DNA of 64,000 bases, taken from NCBI RefSeq assembly GCF_030687895.1, contig NZ_CP117452.1, positions 4,952,501-5,016,500 on the forward strand, in the 5' to 3' direction. The notes beneath the pieces are model-generated. The model saw only the letters and a program-made list of their open reading frames with translations, did no database searches and was not told the origin of the DNA. Position 1 is the stretch's first letter, and the number at the start of each line of letters is the position of its first letter. The stretch is from Pseudomonas sp. FP198 (lineage in GTDB: Bacteria > Pseudomonadota > Gammaproteobacteria > Pseudomonadales > Pseudomonadaceae). This document shows, in pieces, positions 56,717-64,000 of this stretch. A program made the position numbers and the translations under genes.

Positions 56717-57457
56717 TTAAGCGATCGCCCCGCCGTCCACGGTCAGGATGGAGCCCGTCACCAGGCTCGCGGCAGGACTCGCCAGGAAGACCACCGCGCT
56801 CGCTACTTCATGAGGCTCGCCAAAACGCCCCAGGGACGACAGGCTTCGCTGGAAATCGGCCCCAGGACCATCTGCTGGGTTTGCGTCGGTGTCGATCGAC
56901 CCCGGCTGAACAAGGTTTACGGTGATACCACGGGGGCCAAGTTCGCGGGACAGGCCGCGGGTAAAGGAGAGCAGCGCCGACTTCGACATTGCATAGGCGG
57001 TGACGCCCGGAAACGGAACTCGCTCAGCCAAACCCGAGCCAATTGAGATGATTCGTCCGCCAGCGGACAGATGCGGGATAACCGCCTTGGCAAACAGAAC
57101 GGGGCCTCGTACGTTGATGTCCATCAGCGCTTGATAGTCGTCCACGTTGATGTCAACGATCATTCCGCTTAAGCCGATCGCCGCGCTGTTAACGAGAATA
57201 TCGAGGCCACCGAGCGCCGAGACGGCCTGCCCGACAGCGCCTTCAATGGCTTCTGGGTTGGCACTGTCGGCTTGAATAGCAATTGCGCGGGAGCCTTTTT
57301 CTTCGATGGACTTGACCACGGACTCAGCTTTTTGCATCGAGTGCTGGTAGGTGAACGCAACATCGGCGCCGTTCTCCGCCAGCGCCACTGCGATTGCAGC
57401 GCCGATCCCGCGAGCACCTCCCGTCACCAGCGCACGTTTGCCGTTCAAATCGATCAT
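56717..57457 (-). CDS. SDR-family oxidoreductase
   Basis: A 246-aa classical short-chain dehydrogenase/reductase. It has the cofactor motif TGGARGIGAAIAVALAENGADV, NSAAIG (the NNAG-type motif), the catalytic Ser in IISIGSGL (about 139), YAMSKSAL (Tyr about 152, Lys about 156) and the PGSIDTD loop. Substrate unknown. It heads a probable transcript with the LysR gene behind it. Confidence 0.9.
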   Translation of the reverse strand: MIDLNGKRALVTGGARGIGAAIAVALAENGADVAFTYQHSMQKAESVVKSIEEKGSRAIAIQADSANPEAIEGAVGQAVSALGGLDILVNSAAIGLSGMIVDINVDDYQALMDINVRGPVLFAKAVIPHLSAGGRIISIGSGLAERVPFPGVTAYAMSKSALLSFTRGLSRELGPRGITVNLVQPGSIDTDANPADGPGADFQRSLSSLGRFGEPHEVASAVVFLASPAASLVTGSILTVDGGAIA

Positions 57458-57663
57458 TACTCACCTTTGTGCTTAACAGTTATTGGGTCGCCCGCCGTCA
57501 CCAAGGTTGGGCAAGCGCGCCGACGGAGCGGATAGTAGGGTTGCAGTTCCCGCGTTTGTAGCCCTAAAAAATGCCTTACTGTGTCGCACAAAGGGGAACA
57601 TGCAGTCCCCTTTTACAGCGATGCAACCGCAGCGCGACACCTCCGTCACAACGGTGGCTCTTC

Positions 57664-59664
57664 TTACACTGCCCAACAGGAGCAGCCCAGTGCACCAAAG
57701 AAACTTCGGGGGTCCGAAACCGGAGCATTGGAGCCCCATGCACCGGCATGGTCGTGCCCGTGCAGGCCGCAAGAGCTTGCACACCCGCACGAAGCGGCGA
57801 GGTGGGCGCGCGTCGGCGACAGCGAGTTTTTGCCCGCACCCTCTGGGTCGCCCCAGGCGCCATAACCTTTGAAAGTACGCGTTGGGGACCAGTCGGGCAT
57901 GGCGGGTGGTAGCGGGTTGTCGTCAAGCGGGGCGAAAGGGCCCGCACCGTAGACCACGCGCCCCCCCACCACGGTCAGATCAGCGGTGAGAAAAGAAATC
58001 TCGTCTTCAGGTACGGCGAAGTAGTCTTTGCTCGGCACAATCAGGTCCGCAAAGTGACCAATTTGGATGCGGCCGCGTTTGCCCTCCTCGTTAGAGAACC
58101 AGGCGACGTTCTCTGTCCACATGCGCAACGCGGTTTCGCGATCGAGGAGGTTGCGTTGGGGATACAGGTTCAGACCGCCCACCGTCTTACCGGTGACCAT
58201 CCAAGACAGCGAAACCCAAGGGTTGTAAGAGGCGACGCGGGTGGCGTCGGTGCCCGCTGACACTTTCACGCCTTTTTCCAGCATGCGCGCCACGGGGGGC
58301 GTTGCCTCTGCGGCACGGGCGCCGTAGCGCTCGACAAAATACTCGCCCTGATAGGCCATGCGATGCTGCACGGCAATGCCACCACCGAGTGCAGCGATCC
58401 GGTCGATCGATTTGTCCGAGATCGTTTCGGCATGATCAAAGAACCAATTGATGCCTGCCAGGGGGATGTCCTGGTTAACTTTCTCAAATACATCCAGCGA
58501 ACGAGTGATGGTTTCGTCGTAGGTGGCATGCAACCGCCACGGCCATCGGTTCTGCGCGAGGATGCGTACAACCTCTTCCAGGTCGCCTTCCATCTCGGGC
58601 GGAAGGTCCGGCCGCGGCTGGCGGAAATCCTCGAAGTCAGCTGCGGAGAACACCAACATTTCACCCGCGCCGTTGTGACGGAAGTAGTCGTTACCCTGCT
58701 TGTACTTGACGCTGGAGGTCCACTTGAGGAAATCCTCCTTTTCTTCCTTGGGTTTCTGGGTGAACAGGTTGTAAGCCAGCCTGACCGTCATCTGACCTTC
58801 GTTGTCCAACTTCTGAATCACTGCGTAATCGTCGGGGTAGTTTTGGAAACCGCCGCCCGCATCAATAACCCCTGTCACACCCAAGCGATTGAGTTCACGC
58901 ATGAAATGGCGGGTGGAGTTGATCTGATAGTCGAAGGGCAGCTTCGGCCCCTTGGCCAACGTGGCGTAAAGAATCGTCGCGTTGGGCGTGGCCAACAGCA
59001 GGCCAGTCGGGGCGCCATTGGCATCGCGAAAAATTTGCCCGCCGGGTGGCTCGGGTGTGTCGCGGGTGTAGCCAACCGCACGCAAGGCCGCACCATTGAG
59101 CAAGGCCCGGTCATAGAGATGCAGCAGGAATACAGGCGTATCGGGCGCGATAGCATTGATCTCGGCAATGGTGGGCAAGCGCTTTTCAACGAACTGGTGT
59201 TCGGTAAAGCCACCGACTACGCGGACCCATTGCGGTGCTGGCGTGTTAGCCACCTGACGCTTGAGCATGTCCATCGCGTCAGCCAACGAACGCACTCCGT
59301 CCCAGCGCAATTCCAGGTTGTAGTTAAGGCCGCCGCGGATCATGTGGATATGATTGTCGACTAAGCCGGGCAGTACGCAACGCCGCTTGAGGTCGACAAT
59401 TTTTGTAGCTGAACCAGCCAGCGCCATGACTTCCTGGTCTGAACCTACTGCCAGAAACTTGCCGTCTTTAATTGCTACGGCGTTGGCGACCGGGTTGGTG
59501 CGATCCAATGTAGTGATCTCACCATTGCGGAAAATGATTTCGGGAATGGAGTCGCTCATAGTGGGCCTTTCCTTTCTAAGCGTTTCGGAAAAAGCGTTGT
59601 GCCCAAAGACGCCACCCAACGCGAGCGTGGAGGCGGCCCCGAGAAACTTTCGGCGCGATGTCAT
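57664..59664 (-). CDS. Tat-exported amidohydrolase (YtcJ-like)
   Basis: A 666-aa metal-dependent hydrolase. A twin-arginine signal (TSRRKFLGAASTLALGG) starts the protein. The amidohydrolase core has LPGLVDNHIHMIRGGL (metal HxH), GVTGVIDAGGGFQNYP, RLHATYDET (His ligand), GINWFFDHAETIS and the C-terminal Asp in VSAGTDATRVAS. The C-terminal about 40 residues are rich in Cys and His (CGCASSCGLHGHDH ... GCSC). An ATG about 35 codons in could give a cytoplasmic form. It is the last gene of the hydrolase-XapX-amidohydrolase unit. Substrate unknown. Confidence 0.85.
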   Translation of the reverse strand: MTSRRKFLGAASTLALGGVFGHNAFSETLRKERPTMSDSIPEIIFRNGEITTLDRTNPVANAVAIKDGKFLAVGSDQEVMALAGSATKIVDLKRRCVLPGLVDNHIHMIRGGLNYNLELRWDGVRSLADAMDMLKRQVANTPAPQWVRVVGGFTEHQFVEKRLPTIAEINAIAPDTPVFLLHLYDRALLNGAALRAVGYTRDTPEPPGGQIFRDANGAPTGLLLATPNATILYATLAKGPKLPFDYQINSTRHFMRELNRLGVTGVIDAGGGFQNYPDDYAVIQKLDNEGQMTVRLAYNLFTQKPKEEKEDFLKWTSSVKYKQGNDYFRHNGAGEMLVFSAADFEDFRQPRPDLPPEMEGDLEEVVRILAQNRWPWRLHATYDETITRSLDVFEKVNQDIPLAGINWFFDHAETISDKSIDRIAALGGGIAVQHRMAYQGEYFVERYGARAAEATPPVARMLEKGVKVSAGTDATRVASYNPWVSLSWMVTGKTVGGLNLYPQRNLLDRETALRMWTENVAWFSNEEGKRGRIQIGHFADLIVPSKDYFAVPEDEISFLTADLTVVGGRVVYGAGPFAPLDDNPLPPAMPDWSPTRTFKGYGAWGDPEGAGKNSLSPTRAHLAASCGCASSCGLHGHDHAGAWGSNAPVSDPRSFFGALGCSCWAV

Positions 59665-59738
59665 AGGTTGTGGTCCTCACAAATACGAAGCCCGTTTCCA
59701 GTTGCTTCTGGAAATAGGTGAACGCCAGAACTGATTGC

Positions 59739-60026
59739 TCACGTCTGCTTGGACTCTTGCACCTGCTGCTCCTGCTCCTGCTCCTGCGCAGCTCGACCAG
59801 GCAACTGACCCAGTACATGACTCAAGGCGTGCGTTTTGTCACAGGCCGCGCTGAACGCTGCTCCACATAGCATCTGCTTGCCTATCGGGATGATCTGTTC
59901 ACCGACCAGAATTCCAAGCAGCCCGACCAAAGCCACTAGCGGCGGTGCGGGTGAGCGCACGCTCAGCAGGCTGTAGACGACACCAACAAGCAGGCCGGCG
60001 GCCAGGGACAATGCATACATTTTCAT
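59739..60026 (-). CDS. XapX-domain membrane protein
   Basis: A 95-aa protein with two membrane segments (MYALSLAAGLLVGVVYSLLSV and PLVALVGLLGILVGEQII), the GxxxGxxYSLL and PAPPLVALVGLLGI features of the XapX (DUF1427) family, and a Gln/Glu-rich tail (QEQEQEQQVQESKQ). Function unknown. It lies between the isochorismatase-type hydrolase and the amidohydrolase genes on the same strand. Confidence 0.85.
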   Translation of the reverse strand: MKMYALSLAAGLLVGVVYSLLSVRSPAPPLVALVGLLGILVGEQIIPIGKQMLCGAAFSAACDKTHALSHVLGQLPGRAAQEQEQEQQVQESKQT

Positions 60027-60109
60027 GCTCCACCTCGTGTTCTGGACAATAACGGCGATGGGGGAGAGCTATCGCCTTAACGGCGCGCGATAGCTCTTTC
60101 ACTGCACGC

Positions 60110-60802
60110 TTACCTGGCTGGGTTTGGACCGATGTGCTCGCCGTGCTGCACACGCTCTGGCGCCTTGTGCACCATGGTGTAGGCATAATCCACGCCCATG
60201 CCGTAGGCGCCGGAATGTTCCTGAACGATCGCCATCACGGCCTCGTAGGTCTCTTTGCGCGCCCAATCGCGCTGCCATTCGAGCAGCACCTGTTGCCACG
60301 TCACCGGCACGATACCGGCCTGAACCATGCGGTCCATGGCGTAGTTGTGTGCGTCAACCGAGGTGCCACCCGAGGCGTCGGCAACCATGTAGATTTCATA
60401 GTCCGTGTCACGCAGACAGGACAGTGCGAAGGTGGTGTTGCAGACCTCGGTCCACAGGCCGGATACGACGATCTTTTTGCGGCCGGCACTGGCGGATTTT
60501 GCCAAGGCGTCACGAACGTTTTGGTCGTCCCAAGAGTTCATCGAACTGCGCTCGAGAATTTTGTTCTCCGGATAAACAGCCAGCAATTCAGGATATGTAT
60601 TGCCCGAGAAACTTTCGGTTTCCACCGTAGTGATGGTCGTAGGTATGCCAAACGCTTTAGCAGCTTTGGCCAACCCCACCACGTTGTTTTTCAACACCTG
60701 TCGATCTATCGACTGCACACCAAAGGCCATTTGTGGCTGCTGGTCGATGAAAATGACCTGGCTGTTTTGCGGGGTTAGTACCTCTAAGAACTTATTGGAC
60801 AT
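60110..60802 (-). CDS. Isochorismatase-family hydrolase
   Basis: A 230-aa cysteine hydrolase. It has the Asp of VIFIDQQPQM (about 20), an AGRKKIVVSGLWTEVCNTTFAL segment with the nucleophile Cys (about 121) and a cis-peptide-type GLWTEVC, and VADASGGTSVDAHNYAMDRM. It is a paralogue of the product at 62,118. The start ATG at 60802 has a GGAAA-type site. It opens a unit with XapX and amidohydrolase genes, driven probably by the sigma-54 promoter 260 bp upstream. Confidence 0.9.
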   Translation of the reverse strand: MSNKFLEVLTPQNSQVIFIDQQPQMAFGVQSIDRQVLKNNVVGLAKAAKAFGIPTTITTVETESFSGNTYPELLAVYPENKILERSSMNSWDDQNVRDALAKSASAGRKKIVVSGLWTEVCNTTFALSCLRDTDYEIYMVADASGGTSVDAHNYAMDRMVQAGIVPVTWQQVLLEWQRDWARKETYEAVMAIVQEHSGAYGMGVDYAYTMVHKAPERVQHGEHIGPNPAR

Positions 60803-61062
60803 GGCGGATTTCCTTTATAGGTAGACCGATGCGAAAGCGGCGTTATGCGTCGCTGCGTGAGCAGAACGCTGCCCGTCCCGGTAGCCGCAAGTGCCACTGT
60901 CCGGGCCAGTTCAGGGGCTGCCGAAAAGCCCCGTGATTTATGGATGCAGGCCTTATCCAATGGCGTTCACCAAATTCCAGTCGATATCCGTTCTTCGTTC
61001 TCACTGCCATTTGGCGATTTGTGGTAATCCAAACCGCAAGGCAATGCGACAGTCAGCGGGAA
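60803..61062. other. Leader region between sigma-54 promoter and hydrolase gene
   Basis: 260 bp with no gene; likely the long untranslated leader of the hydrolase-XapX-amidohydrolase transcript. Confidence 0.4.
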
Positions 61063-61078
61063 AGCAAGGGCTATGCCA
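61063..61078 (-). promoter_or_regulatory. Sigma-54 promoter of the hydrolase/amidohydrolase unit
   Basis: TGGCATAGCCCTTGCT on the minus strand, the same -24/-12 arrangement as the site at 52,422-52,437, with one base different. Confidence 0.78.
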
Positions 61079-61174
61079 TCGCCATAAATCTAAAAAAACG
61101 GTTAATTATCAACAAGATACTGACTATATGTAACCAACAGACAGTGGCGCCGGAGTTTCGCGCCGACAGCCTGA

Positions 61175-61219
61175 TTGATCATTTGGTAAAGCCAAAGTGA
61201 GGTTTTGTGATTTGATCAA
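61175..61219. promoter_or_regulatory. Upstream activator motifs for the second sigma-54 promoter
   Basis: TTGATCATT (61,175-61,183) and TTTGATCAA (61,211-61,219), about 100-140 bp upstream of the -24 box. The TTTGATCAA core is shared with the activator region at 52,532. Confidence 0.6.
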
Positions 61220-61243
61220 TGCAGCTGCAGCATGGCAGCGCGG

Positions 61244-61753
61244 TCAGGTGAAATCAGTCCGCGCTATCGCCGTCGAGAAAGCCGCTTTTTCAGACGGTAA
61301 GCGCGGCGGCTTCAGCTCGTCCGGAAGCGGGATAAATTCGGCGTCATCGGCATCCGGAAGTTTCATTCTTCCCCCCTTCCAGTCGGCAGCCGCCTGGGCG
61401 AGTCGGGTCTCTGACGAGGACACAAAATTCCAGTACAGATACCGCTTGCCGACAGGCTCGCCGCCCAGAACCATCACCGTGGAACGCTCCAGGGCTCGAA
61501 CGCGCGAAGCGTTGGCGCCGAGTACCAGCATGCGGGCTGCCTCGTGCCGGGCGCCACCCAGCTCGACCGCGCCGGCCGCAACATACAGCGCGCGCTCCGG
61601 GTGCCCGTACGGAATTTCGGCGGTCGCACCTGGCAACATTTCCAAATGAATAAATGGGCCAACCATCCGCTGTTTGGCGAACGGCAGCACGCGGCCGATT
61701 TCAACGCCGCCACCAAGGTTGCGGCGCCGCTGCTGGATGATCATCTCAATCAT
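61244..61753 (-). CDS. Pirin-family protein with a central deletion
   Basis: A 169-aa product. The first 33 residues match the pirin N-terminus (MIEMIIQQRRRNLGGGVEIGRVLPFAKQRMVGPFI). The sequence then jumps in frame to the second cupin (HLEMLPGATAEIPYGHPERALYVAAGAVELGG, STVMVLGGEPVGKRYLYWNF, ADWKGGRMKLPDADDAEFIPLP). Full pirins are about 280-290 aa, so some 115 residues, including the N-terminal metal-binding cupin (HPH...), are missing. It probably lacks quercetinase-type activity. The start overlaps the end of the LLM oxidoreductase remnant. Confidence 0.8.
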   Translation of the reverse strand: MIEMIIQQRRRNLGGGVEIGRVLPFAKQRMVGPFIHLEMLPGATAEIPYGHPERALYVAAGAVELGGARHEAARMLVLGANASRVRALERSTVMVLGGEPVGKRYLYWNFVSSSETRLAQAAADWKGGRMKLPDADDAEFIPLPDELKPPRLPSEKAAFSTAIARTDFT

Positions 61754-62028
61754 GGTCGTTCTCCTGCCTGTGCAGCGGGCAGCGCGCGGATAACCGGTGC
61801 GACTTCGCTGCCCAATAGTTCGATCGAACGTTTCATTCCCGCCGTGTCGAGCGAGGCGGTACTCATCAGGAAGGTAGCTCGCGCTACGCCACCCAGCGTT
61901 TCACAGGCATGCAGCATTTGGCTGCCGACCGTTGAAGGATCGCCAATCAGAAACGCCCGTCGATATCGCACGGTTCCTTTTATCAGGGTTAATGGCGAGA
62001 TCGGGTCGGTTGCACGAGCCCCAAGCCA
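61750..62028 (-). pseudogene. C-terminal remnant of an LLM-class flavin-dependent oxidoreductase
   Basis: The frame reads WLGARATDPISPLTLIKGTVRYRRAFLIGDPSTVGSQMLH and ends RSIELLGSEVAPVIRALPA, typical of the last 90 residues of bacterial luciferase-like monooxygenases (normally about 330-370 aa). A TGA stands directly upstream and no N-terminal part is found. A GTG at 61,971 could still start a 73-aa piece. Confidence 0.65.
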
Positions 62029-62117
62029 TCAGGGATATTCGATATGTAGAAAGCGGGAATGAAGGCGGGAGTCCCCCTGACGGAGCGGCGCCTGGCTAGT
62101 CCTTCATCCCAGCTGGA

Positions 62118-62768
62118 TCAGCCTTCGACCGGTACCGGGGTGTTGAGCAACTGCTGCTCCCACAGGTACGCAATGCCGCTACCGGCGGCGTGCTGTTGAA
62201 GCACTTCGGTTACCGCGCCCGCCGTATCGAGGCGTGCCCAGTCGCGCTGCCATTCAGCCATGACTGCCAACCATGTCATGACATTTGCCCCTGCTCCGAT
62301 CATGCGCTGGATGGCAACCTGATGGGCCTCAACCGAAACGCCCCCGCACGCATCGGTCACCACGGTCACGTCCCAGCCTTCGCCCAGCGCCTGAATTGCG
62401 GGCATGGCGACGCAGACTTCAGTCCACAGGCCAGCGATGATCAATTGCTTGCGACCGGTCGCTTTAACCGCATCCACCACCTTCTTGTCTTCCCAGGTGT
62501 TGATCAGGGTTCGGTCAATCACTTCCTGGCCGGGGAAAACATCAGTGATTTGCGGAAAGATCCAACCGCCGCGCTCACCGATCACACTGGTCAGAATGGT
62601 AGGGACGTTAAATGCCTTCGCCGCCTTCGCCAGTGCTGTCGCGCAGTTGACCGCTGCGTGCGGATCGTGGCTGTTCAAATTGGTGAGCTGGAAAGGCTGG
62701 TGGTCGATCAGCACCAACACGGAGTCTTCGGGGCGAAGAAGCGAAGCAAGACCGTTACGCGAAGCCAT
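62118..62768 (-). CDS. Isochorismatase-family hydrolase
   Basis: A 216-aa cysteine hydrolase with VLVLIDHQPFQ (catalytic Asp about 22), GRKQLIIAGLWTEVCVAMPAIQAL (nucleophile Cys about 119), and VTDACGGVSVEAHQVAIQRM. I chose the ATG at 62768 (MASRNGLASLLRPEDS) with GAGG 8 bp upstream; the open frame runs a further 147 codons upstream through non-coding DNA. Substrate unknown; paralogue of the product at 60,110. It precedes the decayed LLM gene. Confidence 0.88.
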   Translation of the reverse strand: MASRNGLASLLRPEDSVLVLIDHQPFQLTNLNSHDPHAAVNCATALAKAAKAFNVPTILTSVIGERGGWIFPQITDVFPGQEVIDRTLINTWEDKKVVDAVKATGRKQLIIAGLWTEVCVAMPAIQALGEGWDVTVVTDACGGVSVEAHQVAIQRMIGAGANVMTWLAVMAEWQRDWARLDTAGAVTEVLQQHAAGSGIAYLWEQQLLNTPVPVEG

Positions 62769-62879
62769 AAATACATCCTCTTGTTGCCGCTTGGTCAGCG
62801 GGATTGTTAGCGGAGTCAGTGTTCGCACAGCGCGCCTTTGAGCGACGCTGCTTAGCGCACTGTGCAGGACCCCTTTACC

Positions 62880-63171
62880 TTCGGGTAGTAGCGCCAAACG
62901 GTTAGCTGTGTCGCAGAAAAAGGAACGCAGGGCCATTGCTGCCAACCTGGCCGGAATCGGCATCGCCTGGTTGCCGGACTGTTCACCACTGAGCGTTCTG
63001 CCAGCGGCGCACTGGTGGCGATCATCACGCGGTATCCGCCGCCTCCAGCTGCCGCGTATGTAGTTCGGCCACCAAGCCAGCACCCTGCGCGAAAAATCAG
63101 GGTGCTCAACGAACTGCTGATTGAATATTGCGACCAGGCTGCGCAAATTGCCGAATCGCCAGAGCGCTGAT
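62880..63171 (+). pseudogene. C-terminal remnant of a LysR-type regulator
   Basis: On the plus strand the sequence reads AIAANLAGIGIAWLPD, then after a one-base shift near 62,983 FTTERSASGALVAIITRYPPPPAAAYVVRPPSQHPARKIRVLNELL to a TGA at 63,169. These are the last about 80 residues of an LTTR effector domain. No N-terminal HTH is present. Confidence 0.65.
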
Positions 63172-63205
63172 ATCCACGTCACACACAGGTGAGTTTCAAG
63201 GGGGC

Positions 63206-63835
63206 TCACTCGAAGGCAGCGGTTGCCATTACCAGGCCGAACATCACCAATACTCCGCCGGTGATTCGCTTGCCCCAGGTCGCCGCGCCCGGCTTGGCCA
63301 GCCGGTCAGCCATTTTTTTAGCGGTTAACGCGTAGGTCGCCGAGACCATGAATTTGATCAGCACGAAGAGCGCAATCAGGCCCAGCAGCGAGCCGAGATT
63401 GGCGTGCTCTGGATTGCCGACAAACTGCGGCAGCAAGGACGAAAAAAACAGAATCGCCTTGGGGTTGCTGATGCCCACCACAAACGATTTTCCCCACAGC
63501 GTCGACCAGCGCTCATTCGGCGCGCCGGCAATTGGTGTGACCACGCTGTGGCGCGCCAGGTGCAGTTGCTGGAAGCCGAGCCAGACCAGATACCCGGCAC
63601 CCGCCAGTTTGATCGCCATAAACACGCCGGGATTGGCCATCAGCAATGCGTCGATGCCCAGCAGTGAACAACTGGCGAGCACCGCGATGGCCAGCAAGTC
63701 GCCGGTGAGAATCCAGATGGCCCGCCCTGGGCCGTAAACCAGGGCGTTATTAATTAGAAAGATCGTCGACGGCCCCGGCGAGCCCACCTGAGCCACAGCG
63801 ATAAACGCAAACAACCAATAATCGGCAGGTGACAT
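63206..63835 (-). CDS. LysE/RhtB-family exporter
   Basis: A 209-aa inner-membrane exporter with about six membrane segments and the family signature VGSPGPSTIFLINNALVYGPGRAI near residue 17, plus LGFQQLHLARH and FVVGISNPKAILFFSSLLPQFV. The family exports amino acids such as lysine, threonine or homoserine lactone; the substrate here is not deducible. It is divergent from the partial gene at 63,935. Confidence 0.9.
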   Translation of the reverse strand: MSPADYWLFAFIAVAQVGSPGPSTIFLINNALVYGPGRAIWILTGDLLAIAVLASCSLLGIDALLMANPGVFMAIKLAGAGYLVWLGFQQLHLARHSVVTPIAGAPNERWSTLWGKSFVVGISNPKAILFFSSLLPQFVGNPEHANLGSLLGLIALFVLIKFMVSATYALTAKKMADRLAKPGAATWGKRITGGVLVMFGLVMATAAFE

Positions 63836-63934
63836 TGGCGACCTCAGACGTATCCATTGCGAAGATGGCGCTACACTACGGCGCGTAGTGGTTCACTCAA
63901 TAGAGCCATTAAAGCAATCTTTGAATGGACCATT

Positions 63935-64000
63935 ATGAAAGGTAAAACCCCCGCTGCGATGGACCTGCCCCTGCCTCCAGAAGGTAACGCCACGACGAAA
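63935..64000 (+). CDS. 5' end of an unidentified gene (cut by window)
   Basis: An ATG at 63,935 opens a frame of 22 codons (MKGKTPAAMDLPLPPEG...) that is still open at the window end. It is divergent from the LysE-type exporter; exporters of this family often have a regulator gene in that position, but too little is visible to say what it is. Confidence 0.4.
   Translation, partial: MKGKTPAAMDLPLPPEGNATTK

Noticed and set aside
62769..63209. 147-codon N-terminal extension of the hydrolase at 62,118
   Set aside because: The extension is antisense to the LysR remnant, has no domain, and the internal ATG has a good ribosome-binding site.

Overview
The window is a chromosomal segment of a Pseudomonas, most likely of the P. 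fluorescens group. The basis is the gene order from infB through carAB, dnaK and recN to smpB and the lactate genes, the tmRNA tag ANDETYGEYALAA, and Pseudomonas-type REP palindromes.

Positions 1-36,785 are conserved core. On the minus strand lie infB (3' end cut by the window), nusA, rimP, initiator tRNA-fMet, tRNA-Leu(GAG), secG, tpiA, glmM, folP, ftsH and rlmE. yhbY is on the plus strand. A second minus-strand block holds a DUF4149 gene, greA, carB, carA, dapB, dnaJ, dnaK and grpE, with sigma-32 promoters in front of grpE and dnaK. Then come recN (with a LexA-like box), fur, bamE, the rnfH/ratA pair, an NSS transporter, smpB, and a lactate operon (lldR, lldP, lutABC, D-lactate dehydrogenase). 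folP and lldP each carry one homopolymer frameshift that is either real or a sequencing error.

Positions 36,786-49,772 form a genomic island of about 13 kb integrated at the 3' end of ssrA (tmRNA). A P4-type integrase sits next to attL. A second, degenerate copy of the tmRNA 3' end plus its terminator marks attR at 49,773-49,847. Inside the island, a 4.7-kb unit bounded by about 70-80 bp inverted repeats, each built of reiterated TGACCA/TTGCAT motifs, carries a single large gene. Its 1264-aa product has an N-terminal Cap4/DUF4297-like PD-(D/E)XK nuclease, a central P-loop NTPase and a long unassigned C-terminal half. It is the best candidate in the window for an undescribed defence system. 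The rest of the island holds a DUF3987 gene, a second tyrosine recombinase with two small partner genes, a decayed Nudix gene, a VOC-fold gene and a glutathione S-transferase gene.

Positions 49,848-64,000 are accessory and look like an older neighbouring insertion, because attR is followed by sequence resembling the integrase leader. The region carries a sigma-54 activator of the XylR/DmpR type and two matching sigma-54 promoters with shared TTTGATCAA upstream motifs. One promoter precedes an NTF2-like protein gene and an aldehyde dehydrogenase gene, the other a hydrolase, XapX and amidohydrolase operon. The region also has two LysR genes, an SDR gene, a second isochorismatase-type hydrolase, a LysE exporter, and several gene remnants (shortened pirin, LLM oxidoreductase tail, LysR tail).
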